This document shows, one piece after another, positions 10,610 through 20,790 of a DNA stretch of 64,000 nt. The stretch spans positions 248,001 to 312,000 of the forward strand of contig NZ_NMUA01000002.1 of the NCBI RefSeq assembly GCF_002312805.1, in the 5' to 3' direction. The stretch's first letter is position 1. Each line of letters starts with the position of its first letter. Source of the DNA: Sphingobium sp. D43FB. GTDB lineage: Bacteria > Pseudomonadota > Alphaproteobacteria > Sphingomonadales > Sphingomonadaceae. Below the pieces are notes generated by a model. That model saw only the letters and a list, made by a program, of their open reading frames with translations. It was not told the DNA's origin and did not search any database. The translations under genes and the position numbers were made by a program.

Positions 10610-11101
10610 CTAGAGCATCACGAAGACGGTCGGGTCGAGGCGGCGCGAGCAAGGTGCGCCGGGCGGCAGCAATTGCTTGACGCCATGCAGGGCGGTCACC
10701 TCGCCCGCTTCGTCCAGCAAGGGGGCCGCGATCAGGCGCAGGGCACATTGGCCCATGCCGTCGGCCTGATGGATATCGACATCGAGCGTGAAGCCGCGCT
10801 TGTGGCGGATGGCATAGCTGCGCAACCGTTCCATGGGTTCCCGCGATTCCGATGCGTACAGCGACACGGACAAGGTTCGTGGTACGACACTATGCCGTTC
10901 CAACCCGAACATGTCATAGACGCCCGCCGTCCAGCTCAGCGTTTCGTTCGCCAGATCGCAATGCCATAGGCCGAGGCCCCGTTCGGCCAGGGCGACGTCG
11001 TTGCGCGCCAGCGACGGGTCGAGCGCGACCGGCGCCAGATAGTCATGCAGGTCGAACAGCGGCCAGCTATGATGCAGGGGCAGAGGCTCGATCGGTCTCA
11101 A
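10610..11101 (-). CDS. PAS-domain-like protein of unknown function
   Basis: 163 residues. The middle (about 35-145) reads like a single PAS fold: RGLGLWHCDLANETLSWTAG, VYDMFGL, then the RHKRGFTLDVDIHQADG and CALRLIAAPLLDEAGEVTAL strands typical of PAS/PAC. No kinase, GGDEF or DNA-binding module is attached, so it may be a stand-alone sensor. The start is a TTG (11099-11101) preceded by AGGAAAGG at good spacing; no ATG fits near the N-terminus. It lies between rsmB and rpe on the same strand. Confidence 0.7.
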   Translation of the reverse strand: MRPIEPLPLHHSWPLFDLHDYLAPVALDPSLARNDVALAERGLGLWHCDLANETLSWTAGVYDMFGLERHSVVPRTLSVSLYASESREPMERLRSYAIRHKRGFTLDVDIHQADGMGQCALRLIAAPLLDEAGEVTALHGVKQLLPPGAPCSRRLDPTVFVML

Positions 11102-11155
11102 GATGCACCTTTCCTATGAGGGCGGGCTGCAACGTAACTGTCTAATGGTTAAGGC

Positions 11156-12448
11156 TTAGTTCGCCGCCCTGGCAAGCCGTACAATGAAAAATCCGTCCGC
11201 GCCGCCGCGATCGGACAGCGTATCGGGCAAGGTGCGCAGCCAGCCGCGCGGCGTCGGCGCAAAACCGTCGGGCAATTCGCCGGGCTGCACCGGATCGATC
11301 GCGAAATCGGATCGCGCGGCGAGGAAACGGGTGATCTGATCCTCGCCCTCCGCCTGTTCCAGCGAGCAAGTGGCGTAGAGGATGCGCCCGCACGGCTTGA
11401 CCCAATCGGCGGCGCGGGCGAGCAGGTCGCCCTGCAACGTCGCCAGTTCCTCGATCTGGCGCGCGCAGATGCGGTGCAGCACGTCGGGATGGCGGCGATA
11501 GATGCCGGTCGCGGTGCAGGGCGCGTCGAGCAGGATCGCATCGACTGGCGCGTCAGGCTGCCATGTACGCAGATCGGCTTGGGCGACTTGGGCAACAAGG
11601 CCGGTGCGCGTCAGATTTTCAGTCAGCCGCGCCAGTCGCTTGGCGGACTGGTCGAGCGCGGTGACATGCCACCCCGCCGCCGCCAGTTGCATCGTCTTGC
11701 CGCCCGGTGCGGCGCACAGGTCGAGCGCGCTGCGCCCTGCCCCCTGCCCCAGCAACCGCGCCGCGCAGGAGGCAGCGATGTCCTGCACCCACCAGGCGCC
11801 TTCGGCAAAGCCGGGCAATTCGGGAATAGGAACGCCATCGGGCAGGCGGACATGGCCAGGGGCGAAGCTGGTGCCGCCCAATTCTTCGGTCCAGCGCGCG
11901 GTTTCCGCTGGGGCGCGCAGGCTGATGTCCACCGGCGGCCGGATGGCATAGGCGCGGGCCGCCGCCTCGACCATCGCCGCGCCCCATTGCGCGTCCCAGC
12001 GAGCCGCAACCTCGGCGGGTAGCGTGGGGGGCACGGGCAGCGTCGGCGTCGCGCGCGTCACCGTGCCGAACACGCCATGGACCAGCTTGCGCGGCCCGCC
12101 ATCGACCAGCGGCAGCGCGGTGGCGATTGCGGCATGGGGCGGCGTGTCGAGCGCCAGCGTCTGGACGAGCGCAATGCGCAATACCATCCGCGCCTTGGCA
12201 TCGGGCGGCAAGACCTGCTGCGTCGCGCCGTCGATCAGCGCGTCGAGATCGGGCAGATGGCGCAGCGTTTCGGCGGCGATGGCATGGACCAGCGCGCGAT
12301 CGGCGGGCGGCAACCCCTGCGCCGCGCCATGCAGCGCCAGTTCGAGCGGATCGCCCCGCCGCAGCACCGCATCGAGCAGCCGAAGCGCGGCGCGGCGGGC
12401 AGGAAGGCCGGGGACAGTGTCGGGATGGGGTTGTGATTTACGGACCAT
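11156..12448 (-). CDS. rsmB: 16S rRNA (cytosine-5)-methyltransferase RsmB family
   Basis: Methylates a cytosine of 16S rRNA (C967 in E. coli numbering) using S-adenosylmethionine. The 430-residue product has an N-terminal NusB-like RNA-binding domain (about 15-140) and a Rossmann methyltransferase domain with LCAAPGGKTMQLAAAG. The two active-site cysteines are in LLDAPCTATG and LYATCSLEQAEGE. The family is usually about 430 residues. It is followed by the PAS-like gene and preceded by htpX, all on the minus strand. Confidence 0.94.
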   Translation of the reverse strand: MVRKSQPHPDTVPGLPARRAALRLLDAVLRRGDPLELALHGAAQGLPPADRALVHAIAAETLRHLPDLDALIDGATQQVLPPDAKARMVLRIALVQTLALDTPPHAAIATALPLVDGGPRKLVHGVFGTVTRATPTLPVPPTLPAEVAARWDAQWGAAMVEAAARAYAIRPPVDISLRAPAETARWTEELGGTSFAPGHVRLPDGVPIPELPGFAEGAWWVQDIAASCAARLLGQGAGRSALDLCAAPGGKTMQLAAAGWHVTALDQSAKRLARLTENLTRTGLVAQVAQADLRTWQPDAPVDAILLDAPCTATGIYRRHPDVLHRICARQIEELATLQGDLLARAADWVKPCGRILYATCSLEQAEGEDQITRFLAARSDFAIDPVQPGELPDGFAPTPRGWLRTLPDTLSDRGGADGFFIVRLARAAN

Positions 12449-12499
12449 GGACGGTCCCTAGGCGGAAACGTCCGAAAAGACACGCCTGATTGGCGAACG

Positions 12500-13432
12500 C
12501 TAATCCCGCCCGTGCGGATCGAGGGCGCTGCGGCGGCATGGGCGCGCGGTAACGGGCGAGAGGGCCGAGGCGCGCGGTGCCGTGCGCAGCGCAGGGGCGC
12601 CCATGTGCACGGCCATATCCTCCAGCGCGGCAATGCGCTTGTCGGTCGCCGGGTGGGTGGAGAAAAGTTCGCTGACATGGGTCGGCACGATATAGAGCTG
12701 CGCGGCAGCCGGATTGCGCTGTGCCACCGGATTGGGGATGCGTTCGGCCTGGCCCGCAATCTTGGCGAGGGCGGAGGCGAGCGCACGGGGATTGCCGCTG
12801 ATTTTAGCGCCGCCCGCGTCCGCGCCATATTCGCGATGGCGGCTGATCGCCATTTGCACGATCATTGCGGCGAAGGGCGCGACGATCACGGCCAGGATGG
12901 TGGCGATCATATTGCCATGGCCATTTTGATTGTCGCTGCTGCGGAAGAAGAGGCCGAAATTGGCGAGCATCGAAATGGCACCCGCGATCGTCGCCACCAT
13001 CGTCATGATCAAGGTGTCGCGATTTTGCACATGCGCCAGTTCATGCGCCATCACGCCCGCCACTTCGTCGCGGTTCAGCATCGCGAGCAGGCCGGTGGTC
13101 GCGGCAACGGCGGCATGATCGGGATCGCGGCCGGTAGCGAAGGCATTGGGCGCAGGCTGGTCGATCAGATAGACGCGCGGCATCGGCAATCCGGCCCGTT
13201 GCGCCAGGTCGCGCACCAGCCCGTAAAATTCCGGCGCGCTGCTGGCATCCACTTCGCGGGCATTGTGCATCGACAGCACGATCTTGTCGGCGTTCCAGAA
13301 GGTGACGAGGTTCATCCCCGCCGCAACCAGCAGCGCGATGATCGCCCCGCCGCTGCCGCCCAGCATATAGCCCAGCCCCATGAACAGCGCCGTCAGCGCC
13401 GCCAGCAACATGGTGGTCTTCAACCCGTTCAC
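12500..13432 (-). CDS. htpX: Membrane zinc metalloprotease HtpX
   Basis: Inner-membrane M48 peptidase that degrades damaged membrane proteins. The product (about 310 residues) starts with two hydrophobic segments (about 7-24 and 29-50), then the zinc motif [10 protein letters not shown] near residue 135, two further membrane segments, and the third-ligand region [12 protein letters not shown] Pro/Arg-rich tail of about 30 residues follows the conserved core. GTG 13430-13432 is chosen because GGAGG lies 9 nt upstream and homologues begin with the matching [11 protein letters not shown] second GTG two codons earlier is possible, and a frame open to 13630 is not credible. Confidence 0.93.
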   Translation of the reverse strand: MNGLKTTMLLAALTALFMGLGYMLGGSGGAIIALLVAAGMNLVTFWNADKIVLSMHNAREVDASSAPEFYGLVRDLAQRAGLPMPRVYLIDQPAPNAFATGRDPDHAAVAATTGLLAMLNRDEVAGVMAHELAHVQNRDTLIMTMVATIAGAISMLANFGLFFRSSDNQNGHGNMIATILAVIVAPFAAMIVQMAISRHREYGADAGGAKISGNPRALASALAKIAGQAERIPNPVAQRNPAAAQLYIVPTHVSELFSTHPATDKRIAALEDMAVHMGAPALRTAPRASALSPVTARPCRRSALDPHGRD

Positions 13433-13522
13433 TTGCACTTGCCTCCGTTGCAACCCAGATAGATCATCGCAGATGAATATGGGGTTGCTCCGGCAGCGCC
13501 GCAATCGAGAGGCAGCAGGATC

Positions 13523-13696
13523 ATGGGAAGTTTCAACGGCAAGCGCCCCGCGCATGTGCAGGCCCCCGCGCACCTGTCGAAAAGCCCCCCCGTGCCGCAG
13601 CCCGACCCGATCGACGCCCCTACGCGCCATACCGAGGAGATGAGCCCGGTGCGCTATGGCGATTGGGAGCGGAAGGGGATTGCGATTGATTTTTGA
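13523..13696 (+). CDS. DUF1674 / succinate dehydrogenase assembly factor 4-like protein
   Basis: A 57-residue protein, easily missed because of its size. The C-terminal half carries the DUF1674 hallmark [16 protein letters not shown] preceded by a Pro-rich region. In eukaryotes this family (SDHAF4) binds flavinylated succinate dehydrogenase subunit A and promotes complex II assembly; a similar role here is inferred. ATG 13523 is preceded by AGCAGGA. It is divergent from htpX, and in other alphaproteobacteria the same small gene is found next to htpX/rsmB, which supports the call. Confidence 0.85.
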   Translation: MGSFNGKRPAHVQAPAHLSKSPPVPQPDPIDAPTRHTEEMSPVRYGDWERKGIAIDF

Positions 13697-13835
13697 GGCT
13701 TAGCGCCTTTCCTCCGCTCGCCGCCCTTTTTGCACGGCTGCCGCTGGCCCGTGCCCATGATGCGAGCGGACACATGTCCGGCTCTGGCCTTTTGTCCCGC
13801 CTGCTGTGCAGGAATTGGACAAAGGAGTGCGGGGC

Positions 13836-14303
13836 GTGGGGTTACAGTTAGTTTCCGATATGACGATGAAGCCGGTTTCGGATTATGCGCCGCAGGATGC
13901 CGCCCTGCTCTGCGCGGTGGGGCGACTGGTCTGCGCCTGGACGATGCTCGAACAAAGCCTGGAGGCCAAGATCGGCCTGCTGCGCGAGGCGATGGGTGAT
14001 ATTCGCACCGTGGGCGCGCGCACCCGGCCGAGCATGGCCAAGCTGATGACCGAATTGCGCACGATGGTCGCGATGCGCGACCGGCGCAATGCCAGCGCAC
14101 TGACCGAAATCTCCGCGATCGAACGCGACATGCAGCGGATCGACCGGTTCCGTTCGCTCATCATCAATGGCTTTCAGCAACCGGCCGAGGGTGGCTTTAC
14201 CTGCCGCGACGGGCGTAATACCCAGATTCATGTGTCGCTGGATCAGCTCGAAATCGAGATCGGCTCGCTCGATCATCTCGCCCAGCGACTTCTGGCGGTA
14301 TAA
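13836..14303 (+). CDS. Hypothetical helical protein
   Basis: About 155 residues, no family recognised. It looks mostly alpha-helical: APQDAALLCAVGRLVCAWTMLEQSLEAKIGLL, then a charged segment (MRDRRNASALTEISAIERDMQRIDRF) and a shorter C-terminal helix (LDQLEIEIGSLDHLAQRLL). No signal peptide or membrane segment is seen. The GTG at 13836 follows AAAGGAG by 8 nt and is preferred over an upstream frame start at 13806; an ATG at 13860 is a further option. It is a single gene between DUF1674 and galU. Confidence 0.65.
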   Translation: MGLQLVSDMTMKPVSDYAPQDAALLCAVGRLVCAWTMLEQSLEAKIGLLREAMGDIRTVGARTRPSMAKLMTELRTMVAMRDRRNASALTEISAIERDMQRIDRFRSLIINGFQQPAEGGFTCRDGRNTQIHVSLDQLEIEIGSLDHLAQRLLAV

Positions 14304-14424
14304 TAGCCGCGCTGGATGAACATCGCGATGCCAAAGGCGTTATGGTCCTGTCGTAAGGCTTGACCTTTGCGACGGGGATGGCGATGCCTTGCTCCATCCC
14401 GCGTTGCAGCGAGAATGGAGTAGC

Positions 14425-15306
14425 ATGTCCAACAAACCTATCCGCAAAGCCATTTTCCCCGTTGCGGGACTCGGCACTCGCTTCCTGCCCGCAACCAAGG
14501 CGGTGCCCAAGGAATTGCTGCCGGTCGTCGATCGTCCGTTGATCCAGTACGCAGTGGACGAAGCGTTGGAGGCGGGGATCGAGCAGATGATCTTCGTCAC
14601 TGGGCGCGGCAAGGGCGCGATCGAGGATTATTTCGACATTGCCTATGAGACGGAGGCGACGCAGCGCGAGCGCGGCAAGGATCTGTCGGCGCTCGACGGG
14701 ACGCGGTTGCTGCCGGGCAATGCGGTGTTTCTGCGCCAGCAGGAGCCGCTGGGGCTGGGTCACGCCATCTGGTGTGCGCGCGACATCATTGGCGACGAAC
14801 CCTTTGCCATCCTGTTGCCCGACGAGTTCATGAAGGGTGCGCCGGGGCATGGCTGCATGAAGCAGATGGTCGATGCCTATGAACAGGTCGGCGGCAATCT
14901 GGTCTGCGCGCTCGAAATTCCGATGGAACAGACGCCGAGCTATGGCGTGATCGATCCGGGTGCGCGCGATGGCGTGCTGACGGAGGTCAAGGGGCTGGTC
15001 GAAAAGCCTGCGCTTGGCACCGCGCCCTCCAATCTCATCCTGCCTGGCCGCTATATCCTGCAGCCCGACGTGATGAAGATCCTCGAAACGCAGGAAAAGG
15101 GGGCTGGTGGCGAAATCCAGCTGACCGACGCCATGGCCTCGCTGATCGGACAGCAGCCCTTCCATGGCGTGACCTTTGATGGTCGCCGATTCGATTGCGG
15201 GTCGAAGGCAGGCTATGTCGAGGCCAATCTGGTGCTGGCACTGGAGCGTGAGGATATGGGCGCGCATATCCGCGCTTTTGCTGCGGCAGAACTGGCGCGG
15301 GGCTAA
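14425..15306 (+). CDS. galU: UTP--glucose-1-phosphate uridylyltransferase
   Basis: Makes UDP-glucose from UTP and glucose 1-phosphate for polysaccharide and glycolipid synthesis. The 293-residue product shows the nucleotidyltransferase signature GLGTRFLPATKAVPKELLPV at residues 12-31, LGLGHAIWCAR, the LPDEF metal site, and the EKP/GRYIL and GGEIQLTDA regions of GalU proper. ATG 14425 follows GGAG at good spacing. It is followed by a palindromic repeat that an insertion sequence has entered. Confidence 0.96.
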   Translation: MSNKPIRKAIFPVAGLGTRFLPATKAVPKELLPVVDRPLIQYAVDEALEAGIEQMIFVTGRGKGAIEDYFDIAYETEATQRERGKDLSALDGTRLLPGNAVFLRQQEPLGLGHAIWCARDIIGDEPFAILLPDEFMKGAPGHGCMKQMVDAYEQVGGNLVCALEIPMEQTPSYGVIDPGARDGVLTEVKGLVEKPALGTAPSNLILPGRYILQPDVMKILETQEKGAGGEIQLTDAMASLIGQQPFHGVTFDGRRFDCGSKAGYVEANLVLALEREDMGAHIRAFAAAELARG

Positions 15307-15315
15307 AAAGAGATC

Positions 15316-15426
15316 ATCCTCCCCCTGTGGGGGAGGTGGCTGGCGAAGCCAGACGGAGGGGTGTCGCCTTTTCGATAGGGTGACACCCCTCCGTCAGGGC
15401 TATGCCCTGCCACCTCCCCTGACAGG
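15316..15426. repeat. Palindromic intergenic repeat, copy 2, interrupted by the insertion sequence
   Basis: Shows the family layout: CCTCCCC...GGGGAGG stem, GGCTGGC/GCCAG stem, GACGGAGGGGTGTC arm, spacer, GACACCCCTCCGTC arm, CAGGGC/GCCCTG stem and a closing CACCTCCCCTG. The missing right end (CAGGGGAGG) is found at 16589-16597, on the other side of the insertion sequence, so one original copy was split. Confidence 0.85.
15417..15426. repeat. Target-site duplication, left
   Basis: CCCTGACAGG directly abuts the left inverted repeat of the insertion sequence. It matches 9 of 10 bases of the right flank CCCTGGCAGG (16584-16593). Confidence 0.7.
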
Positions 15427-16583
15427 CAGGGCTATCGCATATGACCAAGCATTGAGAGAAGGAATGCATCGTTCCAGCCCGCCCGTTTGATTTTGCCTTT
15501 GATTGATCCCTTGTCCGGGTGGGTTCTCAAGATGTTGAGCGCAAGTTTCCTGATCAGCGCGAGGTTTTGCGGGGCATGGTCCTTTCGGCTTCGGGCGGCG
15601 TCTTCCTCGAAGGCGACGTCGAGCACCCAGTGCAGTTGGTTTTCGATGGTCCAATGCGCGCGCGCGACTTCGATCAGCCGTTTGGCGGTCAAAGGTCGGG
15701 ACAGAAGGAACCAGCGTTTGACCGGTGGCTCGTCCCGACCAGCGTTGCGGCGGCACGTTTCCACTTGCCCCACCGCCGCGATGCCGGGGAAGTCGAGGGC
15801 TTCGGCGGGCACCACGATCGCGTGTCGAATTTCCGTGCGATCATGGGCCGGGCCTGACCGGATCGTGGCGACATCCGCCTGCTCGCCCCTTGCGATCAGC
15901 GCTTTGGCGCTGGCTAGCAGCTTTGGCCGGTTTTCCTTGATCGCCAGGGCATAGTCGGCACCGGTTGCGAGAATGGCCTGCGCCGTGTCGGGCCGGCAAT
16001 GCAGGGCATCGGCGGTGACGATACAGCCGTCCAGACGCAACAGCGTCAGCACCTCCAGCACGCCGGCGACTTCATTGCGACCGGGTGCCAGCCGCTGGCC
16101 AATGACCAGACGCTTCTCGGCTGCCCAGACATTGACGAGATGCAGCGGCGTCGCCTTGCGCCCACGTTCATACGCCCCGCGCAACGCCTTGCCATCAATC
16201 GCCACCACGCCTTCGAGGGCACCTGCGAATGCCGCCGTAAAGCGTGCAAACGCCGCTTCGAACGGCTCGGGATCGAGCAACCGGAAGACCCGGCTGAACG
16301 TGTCGTGGCTCGGTGGACCATGCTCCAGATCCACCACCTGACGCAGCAGGCCCAGCTTGGCACGGGCAAACTCCGCCATATCCGTACAATCTTCGGCACC
16401 GCACAGAACCGCCGCAAGCGCAACGAAGATCAGTTCGAGAAGATTGTGCCGCGCATTGCCCGCGCGCGGATCATCAACTTCCCCAAAATATGCGGAAAAA
16501 TCATCCATCGGTCGCCTCCAACTATGGAGACCACCCAAGAATCCCATTCGATCAATCGTTCAAGCCCATATGCGATTCCCCTG
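15427..16583 (-). mobile_element. ISAs1-family insertion sequence, complete, 1157 bp
   Basis: Terminal inverted repeats of 17 bp are visible: CAGGGCTATCGCATATG at 15427-15443, and the reverse complement of CAGGGGAATCGCATATG at 16567-16583 (15 of 17 identical). A 10-bp direct duplication with one mismatch flanks it. The single transposase gene fills the element and its stop codon lies inside the left inverted repeat. The size and the 8-10 bp duplication fit the ISAs1 family. Confidence 0.85.
15432..16508 (-). CDS. ISAs1-family transposase
   Basis: DDE transposase of 358 residues, apparently intact. The N-terminal DDE_Tnp_1-associated domain reads MDDFSAYFGEVDDPRAGNARHNLLELIFVALAAVLCG. The catalytic core has aspartates in VVAIDGKALRGAY and CIVTADALHC, and the glutamate in HWTIENQLHWVLDVAFEED. 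ATG 16506-16508 has GGAGG upstream and matches the usual start; the frame is open 13 codons further. No frameshift is seen, so the element may be active. The TAG stop lies in the left terminal repeat. Confidence 0.93.
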   Translation of the reverse strand: MDDFSAYFGEVDDPRAGNARHNLLELIFVALAAVLCGAEDCTDMAEFARAKLGLLRQVVDLEHGPPSHDTFSRVFRLLDPEPFEAAFARFTAAFAGALEGVVAIDGKALRGAYERGRKATPLHLVNVWAAEKRLVIGQRLAPGRNEVAGVLEVLTLLRLDGCIVTADALHCRPDTAQAILATGADYALAIKENRPKLLASAKALIARGEQADVATIRSGPAHDRTEIRHAIVVPAEALDFPGIAAVGQVETCRRNAGRDEPPVKRWFLLSRPLTAKRLIEVARAHWTIENQLHWVLDVAFEEDAARSRKDHAPQNLALIRKLALNILRTHPDKGSIKGKIKRAGWNDAFLLSMLGHMR

Positions 16584-16593
16584 CCCTGGCAGG
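16584..16593. repeat. Target-site duplication, right
   Basis: CCCTGGCAGG abuts the right inverted repeat of the insertion sequence. It is the partner of 15417-15426 with one mismatch, and it continues directly into the rest of the split palindromic repeat. Confidence 0.7.
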
Positions 16594-16630
16594 GGAGGAT
16601 TTTTTAGAGCGTGATGACTTTACTCAGAAC

Positions 16631-16744
16631 CGTTCGTCCTGAGTAGCCATTGAGCGAAGTCGAAATGGCGTATCGAAGGATGTAAGCGCAGCCGACCCTT
16701 CGATACGGGTCTTCGACAAGCTCAGCCCCTACTCAGGGCGAACG
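16631..16744. repeat. Long imperfect inverted repeat between IS element and ssb
   Basis: The outer arms CGTTCGTCCTGAGTAG and CTACTCAGGGCGAACG pair at 15 of 16 positions. Inner arms GTATCGAAG/CTTCGATAC nest inside, and the motif CTTCGACAAGCTCAG is also present. It resembles, but is not identical to, the repeats flanking thiL. It forms most of the space between the insertion sequence and ssb. Confidence 0.75.
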
Positions 16745-16782
16745 GAGTGATGCGACTTAAAGTCATCATGCTCTAGTGCTAG

Positions 16783-17370
16783 TCAGAACGGCACTTCGTC
16801 GTCCAGGTCGTTGTCGAAATTGGGGCTGCCTGCGCCGCCGCGGCTGCCGCCGGATGCACCACCCGAAGCGCGGCCGCCACCGAAGCCGCCGCCCTGGCCA
16901 CCACCAAAGTCGTCGGCATCGCCGCCGCCATAGCCGCTCGATCCGCCGCCCCAGTCGCTCACGCTCTGCTGCGCGCGACCGCCGCCGCCATAGCCGCCAC
17001 CCTGACCGCCGCCGCCCGGCGCGCCGTCCAGCATGGTGAGGACCGAGCCCAGACCCTGCAACACGACTTCGGTGGAATAGCGGTCGTTACCCGACTGGTC
17101 CTGCCATTTGCGGGTACGGAGTTGGCCTTCGATATAGACTTTGCTGCCCTTGCGCAGGAAGCGTTCGGCCACGCCGACCAGACCTTCGGAGAAGATCGCG
17201 ACCGTATGCCATTCGGTACGCTCCTTCTTCTCGCCGGTCATCCGGTCCTTCCAGCTTTCGGATGTGGCGATGCGCAGGTTGCACACCTTGCCGCCATTCT
17301 GGAAGCTCTTGACCTCCGGGTCCGCGCCCAGATTGCCGACCAGAATGACCTTGTTGACAGACCCTGCCAT
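16783..17370 (-). CDS. ssb: Single-stranded DNA-binding protein
   Basis: Binds single-stranded DNA during replication, repair and recombination. The 195-residue product has an OB fold (about 1-112: [43 protein letters not shown]). A long Gly-rich disordered linker with several GGGYGGG-like units follows, then the acidic partner-binding tail DLDDEVPF, an excellent match to the conserved DDDIPF-type tip. It is monocistronic as far as can be seen. Confidence 0.97.
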   Translation of the reverse strand: MAGSVNKVILVGNLGADPEVKSFQNGGKVCNLRIATSESWKDRMTGEKKERTEWHTVAIFSEGLVGVAERFLRKGSKVYIEGQLRTRKWQDQSGNDRYSTEVVLQGLGSVLTMLDGAPGGGGQGGGYGGGGRAQQSVSDWGGGSSGYGGGDADDFGGGQGGGFGGGRASGGASGGSRGGAGSPNFDNDLDDEVPF

Positions 17371-17921
17371 GATTCCTCCGAATGCCTTGAAAGCGGCCCC
17401 TTATAGTCCGGCGGCCAGAGCAGTCCAGCGGGCGGCAACAGGAAACCTCAACACAACTTGTTATCGCTAACGACTAGCAATATTAAAATATATTCGCATG
17501 CGGGCGGAAAGTCGCAATTGGCGCTTGCAAAAGAGGAAAGATTTTCGCATTTTCAGCGCGCGCTGGCGCTCTTGGCCGTCGCTTCGTTAAGAGTGATAGC
17601 CGCGCTACCATCGTTGGATCCTAGGGATTAGAAACCGAACGAATACTGACGCGGCCAACGACGAGTATGTTTGCAGACACACTCTAAATTGCCATAGCGC
17701 CAGCGTGTATAAGAACGGACATGAACCCGTTTCATACTTACCTCACTTTTTAAAAGCTGGTTGAAGACCAGCACCCCGAAGGCCCCTTGCCCTCACGCCT
17801 AAAAGGACGCGTGGGAATCAGGAAAAAAGTGCGGTAGCGCGACTATCGATGGCATTATCAGACGCATGAAGATTTGCGTCAACCCTCGCTTAGAAATCCG
17901 TTCATGGTTTGTTGGCTGCTA
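17371..17921. other. 551-bp gene-free, AT-richer spacer between ssb and feoB
   Basis: No convincing reading frame. The composition is clearly more AT-rich than the flanks, for example around 17465-17500 and 17690-17760. Two small hairpins stand close together: GCTGGT/ACCAGC near 17755-17772, and CACGC/GCGTG near 17794-17813. This could be the ssb upstream region plus an unannotated small RNA. No known RNA family was recognised. Confidence 0.5.
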
Positions 17922-19774
<1,853 letters not shown>

Positions 19775-19778
<4 letters not shown>

Positions 19779-20044
19779 GCGGCGCGGTCCTGATCCAAGC
19801 TATCCGGGCCGGTGCGGACCGTGACGGCGGCGGCATGGCTGCGGCGCATGGCGATGGTCATGCGGCCGACCTTGCAGGCGATCGGCCCGCGTCCGAACAT
19901 GCCGCCCCGGTGCAGCGCCTCTACACTTGCGCCTTCGCACAGGCCGAATTCGCGCAAGCGCTGGCCTTCGGAGGGGGACAGAACGGACCAGTCGATCAGA
20001 TCAACATAAGCGGGCTGGCGCAGCGGCAGGTCGGTCAGGCGCAC
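19775..20044 (-). CDS. feoA: FeoA-domain protein
   Basis: Small cytoplasmic SH3-like partner of FeoB, 89 residues (MRLTDLPLRQPAYV, REFGLCEGASVEALHRGGMFGRGPIACKVGRMTIAMRRSHAAAVTV). The start is GTG (20042-20044). It overlaps feoB by 4 nt, so the two are coupled. A weak Fur-like sequence lies just upstream. Confidence 0.92.
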
Positions 20045-20071
20045 GGTAAGGGATACTCTCAGCTTGATTGC

Positions 20072-20086
20072 TGCGAGTGACTATCA
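20072..20086 (-). promoter_or_regulatory. Weak Fur-box-like sequence upstream of feoA
   Basis: Read on the minus strand, TGATAGTCACTCGCA has a good left half (TGATA) and a poor right half relative to the 7-1-7 Fur consensus TGATAATNATTATCA. It is 27 nt from the feoA start. The place is right for iron control, but the match is weak. Confidence 0.3.
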
Positions 20087-20124
20087 ATACCGATTGGGAA
20101 AGGCCAGCGCGAATCGCGTCTGCG

Positions 20125-20781
20125 TCAGATCGCGGGGTAGCGAAGCCGCCCGACGAAGCGCGCGAAGCTGAGCCGTTCGCCGCCGCCGACGCCCTTGATC
20201 TTGGCCTTGAGCTTCTCGAAGCGCATGACGCCTTCGATCCGCCGGGCAAGGAAAGCGCGGCTGTCGGCATGGCCTTCGCTGGCGTCATCGACGAACACCA
20301 GCAGCGTGGCGGCATAGACGCCAGCCAGCGTCATCCGCTTGGTATAATGGGCCAGGTCCGTGCTGGTGTCGCCCGCCGCACGCCACATGGCATCGGCCGC
20401 GCGCCAGCCCAGCCGGGCGGCGCGAGCGGCATTGGTTGGCATGGCGAGGATCGCCAACGCACGGCGCAGCGCCTCGCGATCAGGCGCAACCAAGGCCAGC
20501 CGTGCTTCGACCAGCGCGATGATCTTCTTGCGGATCGACAGGGCATCCAGCGTTTCGGGTGGCAACGCATCGAGCATCGCCGCATCGATGCTGGCGAACC
20601 AGGCGTCGATCATGTCGACCGGGCCATCGGCGAAGGCGAGCGCGGCAATATCGGCATCGACGCCCTTTTCCGCCGCCGCCATCATCACGGCCTCCTTGCG
20701 CCAGCCGTCGAAGGCAGCATGGCGGGCCAGCACGGGGGCCAGAAGATCGCGGATTTCGTCGAGGGTCATGTCCTGGGTCAT
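20125..20781 (-). CDS. COQ9 family ubiquinone biosynthesis protein
   Basis: A 218-residue protein matching the alphaproteobacterial COQ9 family. In eukaryotes COQ9 is a lipid-binding partner of the COQ7 hydroxylase; the bacterial role is inferred. Visible hallmarks are the start helix (LDEIRDLLAPVLARHAAFDGWRKEAVMMAAAEKGVD), WRAADAMWRAAGDTSTDLAHYTKRMTLAGVYAATLL, and the C-terminal RIEGVMRFEKLKAKI. It starts 10 bp after the stop of the EamA transporter gene on the same strand. Confidence 0.9.
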   Translation of the reverse strand: MTQDMTLDEIRDLLAPVLARHAAFDGWRKEAVMMAAAEKGVDADIAALAFADGPVDMIDAWFASIDAAMLDALPPETLDALSIRKKIIALVEARLALVAPDREALRRALAILAMPTNAARAARLGWRAADAMWRAAGDTSTDLAHYTKRMTLAGVYAATLLVFVDDASEGHADSRAFLARRIEGVMRFEKLKAKIKGVGGGERLSFARFVGRLRYPAI

Positions 20782-20790
20782 GGCCCCAAT

